Of a stretch of 64,000 nucleotides of DNA, positions 37,669-47,464 are shown piece after piece. Every line of letters starts with the position of its first letter. The stretch's first letter is position 1. Source of the DNA: Billgrantia kenyensis. GTDB lineage: Bacteria; Pseudomonadota; Gammaproteobacteria; Pseudomonadales; Halomonadaceae. The notes under the pieces are model-generated. The model had not been told where the DNA came from. It did not search any database and saw nothing but the letters and a program-made list of their open reading frames with translations. The DNA lies in contig NZ_JACEFT010000020.1 of NCBI RefSeq assembly GCF_013697085.1, positions 1-64,000 on the forward strand. The letters run 5' to 3'. Both the position numbers and the translations under genes were made by a program.

Positions 37669-37693
37669 GCCGCCACCCCTGTTCTGTGGCGGC
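37669..37693. terminator. Weak hairpin between the usp gene and gtsD
   Basis: GCCGCCAC and GTGGCGGC pair across a 9-base loop between two convergent stops; no clear T-run follows directly. Confidence 0.45.
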
Positions 37694-37705
37694 TCCACGG
37701 TTTCT

Positions 37706-38827
37706 TCAGGCCAGGCGCCGTTCGGTCTCTCGGTCGAACAGCACTGCGCGCCCCATGTCGATGCGCAGCGCCAGCCGCTCGCCCGCCTTCACCGGGCACT
37801 TGGGGCCGACTCGCGCCGTCGCTTCATCCTCGCCCAACTTCAGCTGGAGGAGGATATCCGCTCCGGTCGGCTCCACCACGCTGATCCGCGGCGTGAGCAG
37901 CACGCCTTCGGCGTGTTCCCTGAGCCGGTCATCATCCTCCGAAAAGTGCTCCGGCCGCAGACCCAGAATCACGCGCTCGCCAACCTTCCCGGCTAGCGCC
38001 GGCGTTTCGCGCTCCCGCGGCCAGGGCAGCTCCAGCATCTCTTCTCCCGGAGTCTCCACGCGCAGCCGGTATGTCCCACTCTCCCCCACCAGCGTGGCGC
38101 TGATGAAGTTCATCGACGGCGAGCCCATGAAGCCGGCGACGAAGAGGTCCACTGGGTCGTTGTAGACCTCGTCGGGCGTGCCGAGCTGGAGAATGCGCCC
38201 GTCGCGCATCACCGCGATGCAGTCGGCCAGCGTCATTGCCTCGATCTGGTCATGGGTGACGTACACGATGGTGGTGCCCAGGCGCTGGTGCAGCTTCTTG
38301 ATCTCGGTGCGCATGTCCACGCGCAGCTTGGCATCGAGGTTGGAGAGCGGCTCGTCGAACAGATAGACCTTGGGCTCGCGGGCCAATGCCCGGCCCATGG
38401 CGACGCGCTGGCGCTGACCGCCAGAGAGCTGTGACGGCTTGCGCTCGAGCAGGTGCGAGATCTGCAGCAGATCGGCGACCCGCTCCACCGCAGCCTCGCG
38501 TTCGGCCCTGGGGACCTTGCGCATCTCCAGGCCGAAGCTGATGTTCTGGCGTACCGTCATGCTCGGATAGAGCGCGTAGGACTGGAACACCATGGCGATG
38601 TCGCGCTCTGCCGGGGTCTGCCAGGTGACATCCTCGCCGGCGATCCGGATTTCGCCGGAGGTGACCGGCTCCAGGCCGGCGATGGCGTTCATCAGCGTCG
38701 ACTTGCCGCAGCCCGAAGGCCCCACCAGGATCAGGAACTCTCCCGAATCGATCGCCAGGCTGACGTCCCTGAGCACCTGCTCGCTGCCGAAGTCCTTGCA
38801 GACATTGTTGATTTCCAGTGCTGCCAT
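37706..38827 (-). CDS. gtsD: Glucose/sugar ABC transporter ATP-binding protein (GtsD/MalK type)
   Basis: Cytoplasmic ATPase of a CUT1 sugar importer, 373 residues. Walker A GPSGCGKST, the Q-loop, signature LSGGQRQRVAMGRAL and Walker B VYLFDEPLSNLD are intact, and a C-terminal TOBE-type regulatory domain follows (about residues 240-373). It is the last gene of the gts operon, 37 bases after gtsC. The ATG at 38827 was chosen because the ABC domain starts immediately after it (ALEINNVCKDFG). Confidence 0.93.
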   Translation of the reverse strand: MAALEINNVCKDFGSEQVLRDVSLAIDSGEFLILVGPSGCGKSTLMNAIAGLEPVTSGEIRIAGEDVTWQTPAERDIAMVFQSYALYPSMTVRQNISFGLEMRKVPRAEREAAVERVADLLQISHLLERKPSQLSGGQRQRVAMGRALAREPKVYLFDEPLSNLDAKLRVDMRTEIKKLHQRLGTTIVYVTHDQIEAMTLADCIAVMRDGRILQLGTPDEVYNDPVDLFVAGFMGSPSMNFISATLVGESGTYRLRVETPGEEMLELPWPRERETPALAGKVGERVILGLRPEHFSEDDDRLREHAEGVLLTPRISVVEPTGADILLQLKLGEDEATARVGPKCPVKAGERLALRIDMGRAVLFDRETERRLA

Positions 38828-38864
38828 GTCGAAAACCTCTTGTTGTTCGGTGGTACAGAGGGTC

Positions 38865-39743
38865 TCAGCCCTTGACCGAGCCTGCCGTGAGCCCACGGAC
38901 GAAATACTTTCCCGCCAGCACGTAGACGATCAGCGTGGGCAGTGCGGCGATCATCGCCGCCGCCATGTCGACGTTGTATTCCCGCACCCCGGTGGACGTG
39001 TTGACCAGATTGTTGAGCGCCACCGTCACCGGCTGGGTGTTGTGAGCCGAGAAGGCGACGCCGAACAGGAAGTCGTTCCAGATCTGGGTGAACTGCCAGA
39101 TCACCGAGACCACGATGATCGGCGCCGACACCGGCAGCAGAATGCGCCAGAAGATGCGGAAGAAACCGGCTCCGTCGAGCTTGGCCGCCGACACCAACTC
39201 GGTTGGCACCGCCACGTAGAAGTTGCGGAAGAACAGCGTGGTAAAGGCGATGCCGAAGACCACATGGACCAGGACCAGCCCCGCCCGGGAACTCGACAGT
39301 CCCAGCCAGCCCAGGGTCTGCGCCATGGGCAGCAGCACCACCTGGAACGGGATGAAGCAGCCGAACAGCATCAGCGCAAAGACCAGCTCGGAGCCCTTGA
39401 AGCGCCACTTGGTCAGGGCATAGCCGTTGAGCGCGCCGATGATCGTGGAGATCAGCACCGCTGGCACCACGATGGCGATGGAGTTGAAGAAGTAGACCCC
39501 CACGCCTTCGCAGCGCATCCCTGTGCACGCCTCGCCCCAAGCCTTGGCCCAGGGTGCCAGGGTCGGCTCCCGGGGCAGCGAGAGCAGCGTGCCGGGGGAG
39601 ATCTCGGCCAGCGGCTTGACCGAGGTGATCAGCATTACCGCCAGCGGCAGCAGGTAGAACAGCGCGGCCAGCAGCAGCACGGCGTAGAGCATGGCCCGAC
39701 CTAGCCGCGCGCCCAGCGTACGGCGACGAATCACGTTATCCAT
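38865..39743 (-). CDS. gtsC: Glucose/sugar ABC transporter permease (GtsC/MalG type)
   Basis: Inner-membrane permease, 292 residues with six predicted helices. The EAA loop that docks the ATPase is readable as SAAKLDGAGFFRIFWRILLP. It overlaps gtsB by 8 bases and is the MalG-like partner of the heterodimeric channel. The binding protein upstream identifies the system as a glucose-type CUT1 importer. Confidence 0.92.
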   Translation of the reverse strand: MDNVIRRRTLGARLGRAMLYAVLLLAALFYLLPLAVMLITSVKPLAEISPGTLLSLPREPTLAPWAKAWGEACTGMRCEGVGVYFFNSIAIVVPAVLISTIIGALNGYALTKWRFKGSELVFALMLFGCFIPFQVVLLPMAQTLGWLGLSSSRAGLVLVHVVFGIAFTTLFFRNFYVAVPTELVSAAKLDGAGFFRIFWRILLPVSAPIIVVSVIWQFTQIWNDFLFGVAFSAHNTQPVTVALNNLVNTSTGVREYNVDMAAAMIAALPTLIVYVLAGKYFVRGLTAGSVKG

Positions 39744-40668
39744 GACGACGGTTCCTCAGCTCTGAATAGAGGTAGGGAATCAGGATCGCCAGCACGCCGC
39801 CCAGCATCAGCATGGCGCTGGCCGAGCCGAGCCCGATCTGTGCCCGAGTGAAGGCATGGGCGTACATGAAGGTGGCCGGCAGATCCGAAGCGTAGCCGGG
39901 TCCGCCGCCGGTGAGCGCCACCACCAGGTCGAAGCTCTTGATGGCGATGTGGGAGAGGATCATCACCGCACTGAACACCACCGGGCGCAGGCAGGGAATC
40001 ACCACTCGCCAGTAGATGCGTGGCAAGCTGGCGCCATCGAGCTGGGCCGCCTTGAGGATGCTGTCGTCGATGCCTCGCAGCCCGGCGAGAAACAGCGCCA
40101 TGACGAAGCCGGAAGCCTGCCATACCGCGGCGATCACCAGGGTGTAGACGGCCGTGTCGGGGTTCACCAGCCAGTCGAAGCGGAAATTCTCGAAGCCCCA
40201 GCTGCGCACCATGGCCTGGATGCCGAGACCGGGATTGAGCAGCCACTTCCACACCACGCCGGTGACGATGAACGACAGCGCCATGGGATAGAGATAGATC
40301 GTGCGCAGCGCCCCCTCCTGACGGATACGCTGATCGAGCAGGATGGCCAGCAACAGCCCCAGCGCCAGGCAAATGGCCACGAACAGCCCGCCGAATACCA
40401 CCAGGTTGGTGGAGGCCACCCACCAGCGGTCGTTGGCCATCAGCCGCGCGTACTGGGCGAAACCGACGAACTCGTAGCTGGGGAGCATGCGCGAGTTGGT
40501 CAGCGATAGGATGAAGGTCCATAGCATGAAGCCGTAGACGAACAACAGCGAGATGGCGATCGACGGCGCCAACACCAGCTTGGGCAGCCAGGCCTGAAGC
40601 CGGCCGGAGTGGCTGCGCCGGGAAGCGGCTCCGGCAGCGAGGGGCGCCACGGAACGAGACAGAGACAT
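39736..40668 (-). CDS. gtsB: Glucose/sugar ABC transporter permease (GtsB/MalF type)
   Basis: Inner-membrane permease of about 310 residues with six predicted helices, starting RLQAWLPKLVLAPSIAISLL for the first. The EAA loop reads AAQLDGASLPRIYWRVVIPC. It pairs with gtsC, which overlaps its end. The ATG at 40668 follows GAGG; an in-frame ATG 36 bases further upstream has no signal. A strong hairpin separates it from gtsA. Confidence 0.92.
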   Translation of the reverse strand: MSLSRSVAPLAAGAASRRSHSGRLQAWLPKLVLAPSIAISLLFVYGFMLWTFILSLTNSRMLPSYEFVGFAQYARLMANDRWWVASTNLVVFGGLFVAICLALGLLLAILLDQRIRQEGALRTIYLYPMALSFIVTGVVWKWLLNPGLGIQAMVRSWGFENFRFDWLVNPDTAVYTLVIAAVWQASGFVMALFLAGLRGIDDSILKAAQLDGASLPRIYWRVVIPCLRPVVFSAVMILSHIAIKSFDLVVALTGGGPGYASDLPATFMYAHAFTRAQIGLGSASAMLMLGGVLAILIPYLYSELRNRRHG

Positions 40669-40697
40669 AGCGGGAAACCTCGGACGTGAACGGCGGG

Positions 40698-40742
40698 CCG
40701 CCAAGGCCGGGCCTGAAGGACTCTCAAGCCCAGCCTTGGCGG
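40698..40742 (-). other. Intercistronic hairpin between gtsA and gtsB
   Basis: CCGCCAAGGC plus GGGC pairs with GCCC plus GCCTTGGCGG, one mismatch inside a 15-base-pair-long stem, loop 15 bases. Similar structures after sugar-binding-protein genes stabilise the upstream mRNA or cause partial termination, giving more binding protein than permease. The hairpin is seen; the effect is inferred. Confidence 0.75.
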
Positions 40743-40761
40743 AACGTGACTCAGGCCAGGC

Positions 40762-42033
40762 CTAGAGTGCTGCCTGGGCGGCATTCACCATCCGCCGCGC
40801 GGCCTCCTCGGCTGGCATGTCACGCGAATTGAAGTAGTTGGTCACCACGTCGAAGATAGCGCCCTGCACGTCGGCCCGGACCGCCATGCCGTGAGCCATG
40901 CTGGGCACCAGCCCGCCTTCCTCGGCGGTGCGCTGGAAATCCTCCAGTGACTGTTGCGCGCAGGTGTCAAACTCGCTCATGTCGAGGTCGGGACGGGCGG
41001 GAATCGACCCCTTGGCCAGGTTGAAGGCCTCCTGAAAGGTCGGCTCCAGCACCAGCCGTGCCAGGGCCTGCTGTGCCTCGCGCTCCACCCCCTCGACGCG
41101 GAACATGGCCAGGCTGTCGATATTGAAGGTGAAGGCATCCTGGGTGCCCGGTGCGGCGGCACAGAGATACTCCTCGCCGGCGGTGAGTTCGGCGGCAGTG
41201 AACTCGCCCTTGGCCCAGTCGCCCATCAGCTGCATGCCGGCATCGCCATTGATCACCATGGAAGTGGCAATGTTCCAGTCGCGGCCGGACATGTCATCGT
41301 CCATCAACTCGCGCAGACGCTTGAAAGTTTCCAGTGCTTCGATCATCTGCGCACTGCCCAAGGCTTCCTCGTCGAGCTCGACCAGCGCCCGCTGATAAAA
41401 CTCGGTACCGCCGCTGGCAAGCAGTACGCTCTCGAACACGGTGGCGTCCTGCCAGGCCTGGCCGCCATGGGCCAACGGGATGTAGCCTGCCTCGCGAATC
41501 GCCTCACCGGCGACGAACAGTTCATCGAGCGTAGTCGGCATCTCCACGCCGGCTGCCGCAAGCACCTCGGGGTTGGCCCACAGCCAGTTGACCCGATGAA
41601 CGTTGACCGGCACCGCCACATAGCTGCCATTGTGCCGCATGACATCCGCCACGGTGGTGGGTAGCAGTGCATCCCAGCCCTCGGCCTCGGCCACCTCGTC
41701 CAGTTCGCCCAGCAGGCCCAGCTCGCCCCACTCCTGTATTTCGGGCCCCTTGATCTGGGCGGCCGAGGGCGGGTTGCCGGACATGGCGCGGGACTTGAGT
41801 ACGGTCATGGCCGTTTCGCCGCCGCCGCCAGCCACGGCGAAGTCTTCCCAGCCATAACCTTCGGCTTCCATCAGCTCCTTGAGCACGTTGGCCGCACGGG
41901 CTTCGCCGCCCGAGGTCCACCAGTGCAGCACCTCCACCTCGGCCGCCTGGGCACTGGCATACGCCATTGAAGCCGCCGCGGTGGTGGCCAGGACGAGAGC
42001 CGTCTTGCTGAACGAGATATTGAATGGATACAT
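40762..42033 (-). CDS. gtsA: Periplasmic glucose/sugar-binding protein (GtsA-like)
   Basis: Substrate-binding protein of the ABC importer, about 423 residues, with a signal peptide ending ASAQAAE. The stretch [56 protein letters not shown] and [15 protein letters not shown] closely resemble Pseudomonas GtsA, a glucose-binding protein. The ATG at 42033 lies 7 bases after AGGAG, a better spacing than the ATG at 42039. It leads gtsABCD and follows the sensor kinase by 111 bases, so it is probably under that system. Confidence 0.92.
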   Translation of the reverse strand: MYPFNISFSKTALVLATTAAASMAYASAQAAEVEVLHWWTSGGEARAANVLKELMEAEGYGWEDFAVAGGGGETAMTVLKSRAMSGNPPSAAQIKGPEIQEWGELGLLGELDEVAEAEGWDALLPTTVADVMRHNGSYVAVPVNVHRVNWLWANPEVLAAAGVEMPTTLDELFVAGEAIREAGYIPLAHGGQAWQDATVFESVLLASGGTEFYQRALVELDEEALGSAQMIEALETFKRLRELMDDDMSGRDWNIATSMVINGDAGMQLMGDWAKGEFTAAELTAGEEYLCAAAPGTQDAFTFNIDSLAMFRVEGVEREAQQALARLVLEPTFQEAFNLAKGSIPARPDLDMSEFDTCAQQSLEDFQRTAEEGGLVPSMAHGMAVRADVQGAIFDVVTNYFNSRDMPAEEAARRMVNAAQAAL

Positions 42034-42144
42034 CGGCATGCTCCTGCTGTTGTTATTGACCCGGTTACGACCGGCGTGTCAGTAACGCTAACCGAGAGCT
42101 GCCACATGGGGGGTTACTTAGTCCTGCAAAGTATTAGGCTAATA

Positions 42145-43632
42145 TTACAGCGCTGTAACACCCGTGGGCCGAGGGAGTTCCACGGTCACCTCCAGCCCTC
42201 CACCTGGCGGGTTGGCCAGGCGAACCTCCCCGCCCATGGTCCGGGCGATGTGACGAGCAATACCGAGTCCCAGGCCGCTGCCCCCCGTGTTACGGCTTCG
42301 CGAAGGTTCGAGGCGCACGAATGGGGCGAAGACCCGCTCCTGCTGATCTTCAGGAATACCCGGCCCGTGATCGCGCACGACGAGTTTGAGCCGTACGGGC
42401 GAGTCATCCAGCAATACCTCGGCACGCTTGCCGTAGAAGACCGCATTCTCCAACAGGTTCGCCAGGCAACGCTTGAACGCCAGCGGCTTTACCGACAGCG
42501 GTTCGGCACGGCCCGATATCTTCACCTGCCCGCCCTGCAGCGCCAGCTCCTCGGCCAGTTCCCCGAGCACCGAGCGGGGGTCGACCGGCGCCACCGCCTC
42601 GTGCAGGTCGAAGCCCTTCACCGAGGCCAGTGCTCCCTTGACCAACAGATCGAGTTCGTCGAGGGAGGCACAGAAACGCTCGCGCTGCAGCGGGTCGTCG
42701 AGCATCTCGGCACGCAGGCGCATTCGTGTGATAGGCGTCTTGAGATCGTGGGAGATGGCCGAGAACAGGCGTTCGCGCTCCTCGACCTGATCACGGATGC
42801 GCTCCTGCATGCGGTTGAACGCCACGGCAGTCGCCGCCACCTCCCGTGGGCCGGTCTCGCGCAGCGGCGGCGCATCGAGATCGTCACCCAGCTGGCGCGC
42901 CGCCCGTGACAAGCGCGCCAGCGGCCGGGTCACGCCGCGGATGCCGAGCAGCGACAGGCCAATCACCGTCAGCAGCACCATGAAACTCGCCAGCAGACGC
43001 TCCCCGGAGAGCCAGCGATGCTCGTTGAACAGGTCGGGCACCGGCAGCAGCGTGGCCACGTAGAGCCAGGTCTCGGGGCCCAGCTCCATCTGCACCACCA
43101 GGATCGGCGGCGACAGCGGCTCCATCAGCAGGCTGTGCTGCCCCCAGCGTGGCGGCAGGTCGTGCAGCAGCACCTCGTTGTTGTAGACGCGCAGCGTCTC
43201 GGTGCGAGAGAACTCGACCAGCACGTCATCGATGTTCAGCTCGCTGGTCAGTATCTCGTGGAAGTTGTCCACCACCAGTGCCTTCTCCGGCCCCGTACCG
43301 ATGTCCTCCACCGGGATGCGGCGTTCATTGACGCTGACGAAGAAGCGTGTGCCGCCCATGTTGCGCAGTTGATCGAGCACGATATGGCGGTATTCGAAAG
43401 GCAGGGAGCGGAAGAAGCGCATGGTCGAGGCGACGCTGTAGGCAACGTTGCGCGACAGCTCGTCGAGCTGCTCGAGCTGGCTCGAGCGCACCTGGGAGGT
43501 CCACACGGCGTAGCTGGCCAACTGCGCGCTGAGCACGCCGACGAGCATGATCAGCACGAATCGCCCGCGCAGGGTGCGCGGCAGCAGGCGTGCCAGACGC
43601 CGTTTTCCACGGTGGCTCAGCCCTTCGCTCAC
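42145..43632 (-). CDS. gtrS: Sensor histidine kinase, GtrS-like
   Basis: A 495-residue inner-membrane sensor: TM1 about 24-44, a periplasmic sensor region of about 165 residues, TM2 about 212-230, HAMP, then HisKA with the phosphorylated H295 in SAISHDLKTPITRMR. The HATPase domain has N-box LLENAVFYGK and G-boxes DHGPGIP and GSGLGLGIARHIA. It overlaps the response regulator by 4 bases. Position directly upstream of gtsABCD matches Pseudomonas GtrS/GltR, which controls glucose uptake in response to ketogluconate or phosphogluconate; signal identity here is inferred. Confidence 0.88.
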   Translation of the reverse strand: MSEGLSHRGKRRLARLLPRTLRGRFVLIMLVGVLSAQLASYAVWTSQVRSSQLEQLDELSRNVAYSVASTMRFFRSLPFEYRHIVLDQLRNMGGTRFFVSVNERRIPVEDIGTGPEKALVVDNFHEILTSELNIDDVLVEFSRTETLRVYNNEVLLHDLPPRWGQHSLLMEPLSPPILVVQMELGPETWLYVATLLPVPDLFNEHRWLSGERLLASFMVLLTVIGLSLLGIRGVTRPLARLSRAARQLGDDLDAPPLRETGPREVAATAVAFNRMQERIRDQVEERERLFSAISHDLKTPITRMRLRAEMLDDPLQRERFCASLDELDLLVKGALASVKGFDLHEAVAPVDPRSVLGELAEELALQGGQVKISGRAEPLSVKPLAFKRCLANLLENAVFYGKRAEVLLDDSPVRLKLVVRDHGPGIPEDQQERVFAPFVRLEPSRSRNTGGSGLGLGIARHIARTMGGEVRLANPPGGGLEVTVELPRPTGVTAL

Positions 43633-44351
43633 GTCAGCGCTTCTACCCGAGCGGTGAAGACATAGCCCGCACCGCGCACGGTACGAATCAACTGATGATA
43701 GTGAGTATCCTCACCAAGGCGCTGGCGCAGGCGGCAGACGTGCACGTCGATGGAGCGATCCAGCGGCGGTGCCGGCCGGCCGCGAGTCAGCTCATACAGC
43801 GCCTCCCGCGACAGCACCTGCTCGGGGTTCTCCAGGAAGACCTGCAGCAGTTGGAAGTCGGCCCCGGACAGCGGCATGCGCCCATCGTGTTCGTCGATCA
43901 GCTCGCGGGTCATGCGATCGAGGCGCCAGGTGCCGAAAGCAACCAGCCGTGCCCGGGCCGGATCCGCTGCCACACCGCCGCGGGAGCGGCGCAGTACCGC
44001 CTTGATTCGCGCCAGCAACTCGCGTGGATTGAACGGCTTGCCCAGGTAGTCGTCGGCACCGAGCTCGAGCCCCAGGATGCGATCGGTTTCATCGGCGCTG
44101 GCGGTGAGCATGACGATCGGCACATCGCTTGCGCGGCGAATGTCGCGGCAGATGGTGAAGCCGTCGTCGCCGGGCAGCATGATATCGACGATCAGCAGGT
44201 CGGGGGATTCGCTGGCCATCAGCCGGTGCAGCGCTCCGGCGTCCTCGGCGGCCAGGGCACGGTAGCCGTGGCGCCCCAGGTAATCGACCAGCAATTCGCG
44301 GATCTCGGGGTCGTCGTCGACCACGATCAGAGTGGCGGGCGTTGTCGTCAT
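43629..44351 (-). CDS. gltR: OmpR-family response regulator, GltR-like
   Basis: A 240-residue regulator with a receiver domain (acidic pocket VVDDDPE, phosphoacceptor D56 in LLIVDIMLP, switch Thr in VMLTAS, Lys in GKPFNPREL) and a winged-helix DNA-binding domain (SIDVHVCRLRQRLGE, IRTVRGAGYVF). It is paired with the overlapping kinase and lies upstream of gtsABCD, so it probably controls glucose import. The 162-base region on its 5' side has no recognisable operator. Confidence 0.9.
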   Translation of the reverse strand: MTTTPATLIVVDDDPEIRELLVDYLGRHGYRALAAEDAGALHRLMASESPDLLIVDIMLPGDDGFTICRDIRRASDVPIVMLTASADETDRILGLELGADDYLGKPFNPRELLARIKAVLRRSRGGVAADPARARLVAFGTWRLDRMTRELIDEHDGRMPLSGADFQLLQVFLENPEQVLSREALYELTRGRPAPPLDRSIDVHVCRLRQRLGEDTHYHQLIRTVRGAGYVFTARVEALT

Positions 44352-44513
44352 CGTCGTCCGATGGCAGGGGCGGTGCCGAGGCAGCGCCGTGGGTCGTTGT
44401 CGTTATGGGCTCGATGATGGGCATGCACGAGCGGCGGGACAAGGGGACCTAGACCAACGTCGCATCGTGCTACCTGCCCGCGAAGGGGCCTACAGACGCC
44501 AGGGGGCGCCGCG

Positions 44514-45317
44514 CTACAGGGAAAAACGCGCCTGCAGGTGCCTGGCCACCGCCGTCTCGGCATGGTGCCCGATACGGCGCGCCACCGGAACCCGTTCAGC
44601 CAGCTCGGGATGTGCGTTGGCCATCACGTGCGCCTCGCCGGCGAGACTGAGCATCTCGGTATCGTTGAGGTTGTCGCCGAAGGCCAGGCAGCGCTCGCTG
44701 TCGAGGCCGAGGGCGGCGAGCAGCGCTTGCAGTGCCGTCCCCTTGTTGACGCCACCGGCCATGACCTCCAACGAATTGAGCGTGGAGTAGGTGACGTGAA
44801 GACGCTCCCCGTGACGCTGGCGCACTTGCTCCTCGAGCCCGGCCAGCCGCCCGGGCTCGCCGATATAGAGCACCTTGCCCACTCCCTCCCCGTCCAGGCT
44901 GGACGGCTCGACCACACGGTAACCAAAGCCGGTGTGGGCGTGGTAGGCCAGCAGACGCGGTTCCGGGGCGTCGATCAGCCATTCGTGCTCGAGATAGAGG
45001 TTGAGGCGCACACTGTCGTCCCGCTCCAGCGCAATCAGCTCACGCGCCAGCTCCGCCTCGAGGTGACGCGAGGAGAGCAGGTCGCCTTCAGGGCCGTGCA
45101 GGTAAGCGCCGTTGGTGCTGATCACGTGGAGCGGTACGCCCAGTCGTTCGCGAAAGGCCAGCATGTCGCGGAAATGGCGCCCCGAGGCGAAGGCCAGATG
45201 ATGCCCCTGCCCGGCCAGCAGGCGCAGGGTCTCGACGGTCTCGGGGTGCAGGTCGTGATTGGCATCGAGCAGCGTGCCGTCGAGGTCGGAGACGATCAGG
45301 TGAGGTGTCATGGGCAT
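44514..45317 (-). CDS. Cof-type HAD-IIB phosphatase
   Basis: A 267-residue haloacid-dehalogenase hydrolase: motif I SDLDGTLLD with the nucleophile Asp, motif II FASGR, motif III Lys in NKGTALQALL, motif IV FGDNLNDTEML. The C2B cap identifies the Cof/YidA/YbhA subfamily, which dephosphorylates sugar phosphates and cofactor phosphates; the substrate here is unknown. Its own upstream region is shared with the divergent rnb. Confidence 0.9.
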   Translation of the reverse strand: MPMTPHLIVSDLDGTLLDANHDLHPETVETLRLLAGQGHHLAFASGRHFRDMLAFRERLGVPLHVISTNGAYLHGPEGDLLSSRHLEAELARELIALERDDSVRLNLYLEHEWLIDAPEPRLLAYHAHTGFGYRVVEPSSLDGEGVGKVLYIGEPGRLAGLEEQVRQRHGERLHVTYSTLNSLEVMAGGVNKGTALQALLAALGLDSERCLAFGDNLNDTEMLSLAGEAHVMANAHPELAERVPVARRIGHHAETAVARHLQARFSL

Positions 45318-45446
45318 CCATCGCTTCAGCTTCTCGAAAGAGGCTAACGCAGCCAGTCGCAGAAGCCCAGTAACAGGCGGCTTTCCTTCCTGGCCTACCC
45401 TGCCCCCTGGCAGGCGGTCGTTTTGTCGCGACTGGCCCGACAGCGT

Positions 45447-45475
45447 TTGGCGCCGGCCTCGGGAATCCGTATAGT
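45447..45475 (+). promoter_or_regulatory. Predicted sigma-70 promoter of rnb
   Basis: TTGGCG (45447-45452), exactly 17 bases, and TATAGT (45470-45475) lie 31 bases before the rnb ATG. Four of six positions match in the -35 and five of six in the -10. Confidence 0.6.
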
Positions 45476-45506
45476 GGCTCTCTTATCCCGCCACACGTTC
45501 GTGATC

Positions 45507-47447
45507 ATGCTGCAGAATAACCCGCTGCTCGCCCAGCTCAAGCAACAGATTCGTGAAACCACGCCCCGCGCCGAGGGAGTGATCAAGGCCACCGACAAGG
45601 GCTTCGGGTTTCTCGAAACCGATGACGGCCAGTCTTATTTCGTCCCGCCCCCGGCCATGAAGCAAGTGCTCCATGGCGATCGCGTGCAGGCCGTGATTCA
45701 CGAAAACGGCGACAAGACCTCCGTCGAGCCCGACACCCTGCTCGAAGCGGGCCTGAGCCGCTTCATCGCCCGGGTGCAGAAGCGCGACGGTCGCCTGGCG
45801 GTGGTGCCCGACCACCCCTCGATCAACAACGCCCTCAAGGCGAGGATCAAGAACAGCCTCGATGAAGCCAGCATCGGCGACCGCGACTGGGTCGTGGCGC
45901 GGCTGGTTCGTCACCCGCTCAAGCCTGATGACCGCGCCTTCTTTACCCAGATCGACGAACTGGTGGCCAAGTCCGACGACCCCGCTGTTCCCTGGCGCGT
46001 CACCCTTGCCCGCCACGCTCTTGAACAGGCGTGCCCGGAGGCCGGCAACGACTGGCCGCTGCGTGATGAAGGCCTCGAGCGCGAGGATCTCACCACCGAG
46101 CCCTTTTTCACCATCGACAGCGAGAAAACCCGCGACATGGACGATGCGCTGCGCATCGAGCCCCGCGAAGGTGGCGGCTGGCGCCTGACGGTAGCCATTG
46201 CCGATCCCACCGCCTATGTCGAGGAGGGCCATGCGGCCGATCTCGAGGCCCGTACCCGTGCCTTCACCGTCTACCTGCCGGGTCAGAACGTCACCATGTT
46301 GCCCGAGCAGCTCGCCGACGACCTCTGCTCCCTGCGCGAAGGGCAACATCGTCCGGTACTGGCCTGCACCCTGGAAGTGGAAGCCGACGGCAGCCTCGGC
46401 GACTATCGCTTCTTTGCCGCCCAGGTGCGCTCCCAGGCCAAGCTGGTCTACGACCGGATCTCGGACTGGCTCGAAGGCCAGGGCGAGTGGACGCCGGACG
46501 CAGCAATTGCCCCTCAGCTACATGCACTGCGCGACATGACCGAGGCACGGGCCGCCTGGCGTGCCGAGCATGCGCTGGTGTTCAAGGATCGCCCAGACTA
46601 CGTCTTCGACCTCGATCCGGCCGGCAACGTGCTCGATGTACGCATCGAGGAGCGGCGCATCGCCAACCGCATGATCGAGGAGTCGATGATCGCCGCCAAT
46701 GCCTGCTGCGCCGACCTGCTAGCCGAGCACGTCGGCCATGGCATCTTCAACGTGCACCGCGCCTTCGACCCGGAGAAGGCAGAGGCCGCCCACGAGTTCC
46801 TCACCGCCCAACAGGTCGAGGTCGAACTCGAGGCGCTTTTCGAACTGCCCCGTTACAAGGAGCTCAAGCGCGCACTGGAGAGCCGTGACGACGCCTGGCT
46901 CGATGCCCGCTTGCGCCGCTTCCAGGGCTTCACCAGCATGTCCGCCCGGCCGGGCCCGCATTTCGGCCTGGGCCTGGCTGCCTATGCCACCTGGACCTCG
47001 CCGATCCGCAAGTATGGCGACATGGTCAATCACCGCCTGATCAAGCGCGTTCTCAAGGGCGAGCAGGCCCCGGCCGAGGCGACCCAGGCGCTGACCGAGC
47101 AGCTCACCGAGCGGCGCCGCCTCAACCGCATGGCCGAGCGCGACGTCAAGGACTGGCTCTACGTACGCTACCTGACACCGGCGGCCAAGGAACAGCAGGC
47201 CTTCGAGGCGGAGATCTTCGGCATCAGCCGCGGCGGCATGCGGGTGCGCCTGACCGCCAACGGTGCCACCGCTTTCGTGCCGGCCCCGATGCTGCACAGC
47301 GACCGCGACAAGGTGGCCATCGACGACAAGGAAGGCCGCATCCAGGTCGAGGGAGAGGAGCGCTACAAGCTGGGTGACGTGATTCGCGTGGAGCTGATAG
47401 AGGCCCGCGAGGAAACCCGCTCGTTGGTGGCACGCCCGGCCATGTGA
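45507..47447 (+). CDS. rnb: Exoribonuclease II (RNase II)
   Basis: Processive 3'-5' exoribonuclease of mRNA decay, 646 residues against 644 for E. coli. Almost collinear with it: start LQNNPLLAQLKQQI, N-terminal cold-shock domains, the RNB catalytic core with the Asp cluster TIDSEKTRDMDDAL and LPEQLADDLCSLREGQ, the YATWTSPIRKYGDMVNHRL block, and a C-terminal S1 domain with ISRGGMRVRL. An in-frame GTG (45501) directly upstream is an alternative start; no clear ribosome-binding site helps choose. A hairpin follows the stop. Confidence 0.95.
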   Translation: MLQNNPLLAQLKQQIRETTPRAEGVIKATDKGFGFLETDDGQSYFVPPPAMKQVLHGDRVQAVIHENGDKTSVEPDTLLEAGLSRFIARVQKRDGRLAVVPDHPSINNALKARIKNSLDEASIGDRDWVVARLVRHPLKPDDRAFFTQIDELVAKSDDPAVPWRVTLARHALEQACPEAGNDWPLRDEGLEREDLTTEPFFTIDSEKTRDMDDALRIEPREGGGWRLTVAIADPTAYVEEGHAADLEARTRAFTVYLPGQNVTMLPEQLADDLCSLREGQHRPVLACTLEVEADGSLGDYRFFAAQVRSQAKLVYDRISDWLEGQGEWTPDAAIAPQLHALRDMTEARAAWRAEHALVFKDRPDYVFDLDPAGNVLDVRIEERRIANRMIEESMIAANACCADLLAEHVGHGIFNVHRAFDPEKAEAAHEFLTAQQVEVELEALFELPRYKELKRALESRDDAWLDARLRRFQGFTSMSARPGPHFGLGLAAYATWTSPIRKYGDMVNHRLIKRVLKGEQAPAEATQALTEQLTERRRLNRMAERDVKDWLYVRYLTPAAKEQQAFEAEIFGISRGGMRVRLTANGATAFVPAPMLHSDRDKVAIDDKEGRIQVEGEERYKLGDVIRVELIEAREETRSLVARPAM

Positions 47448-47464
47448 CAGCCGAACCGAGCGTT

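Noticed and set aside
40762-42033. Maltose-binding function for the sugar-binding protein
   Set aside because: The [15 protein letters not shown] and [10 protein letters not shown] blocks match GtsA-type glucose-binding proteins better, and the gene order is that of gts.
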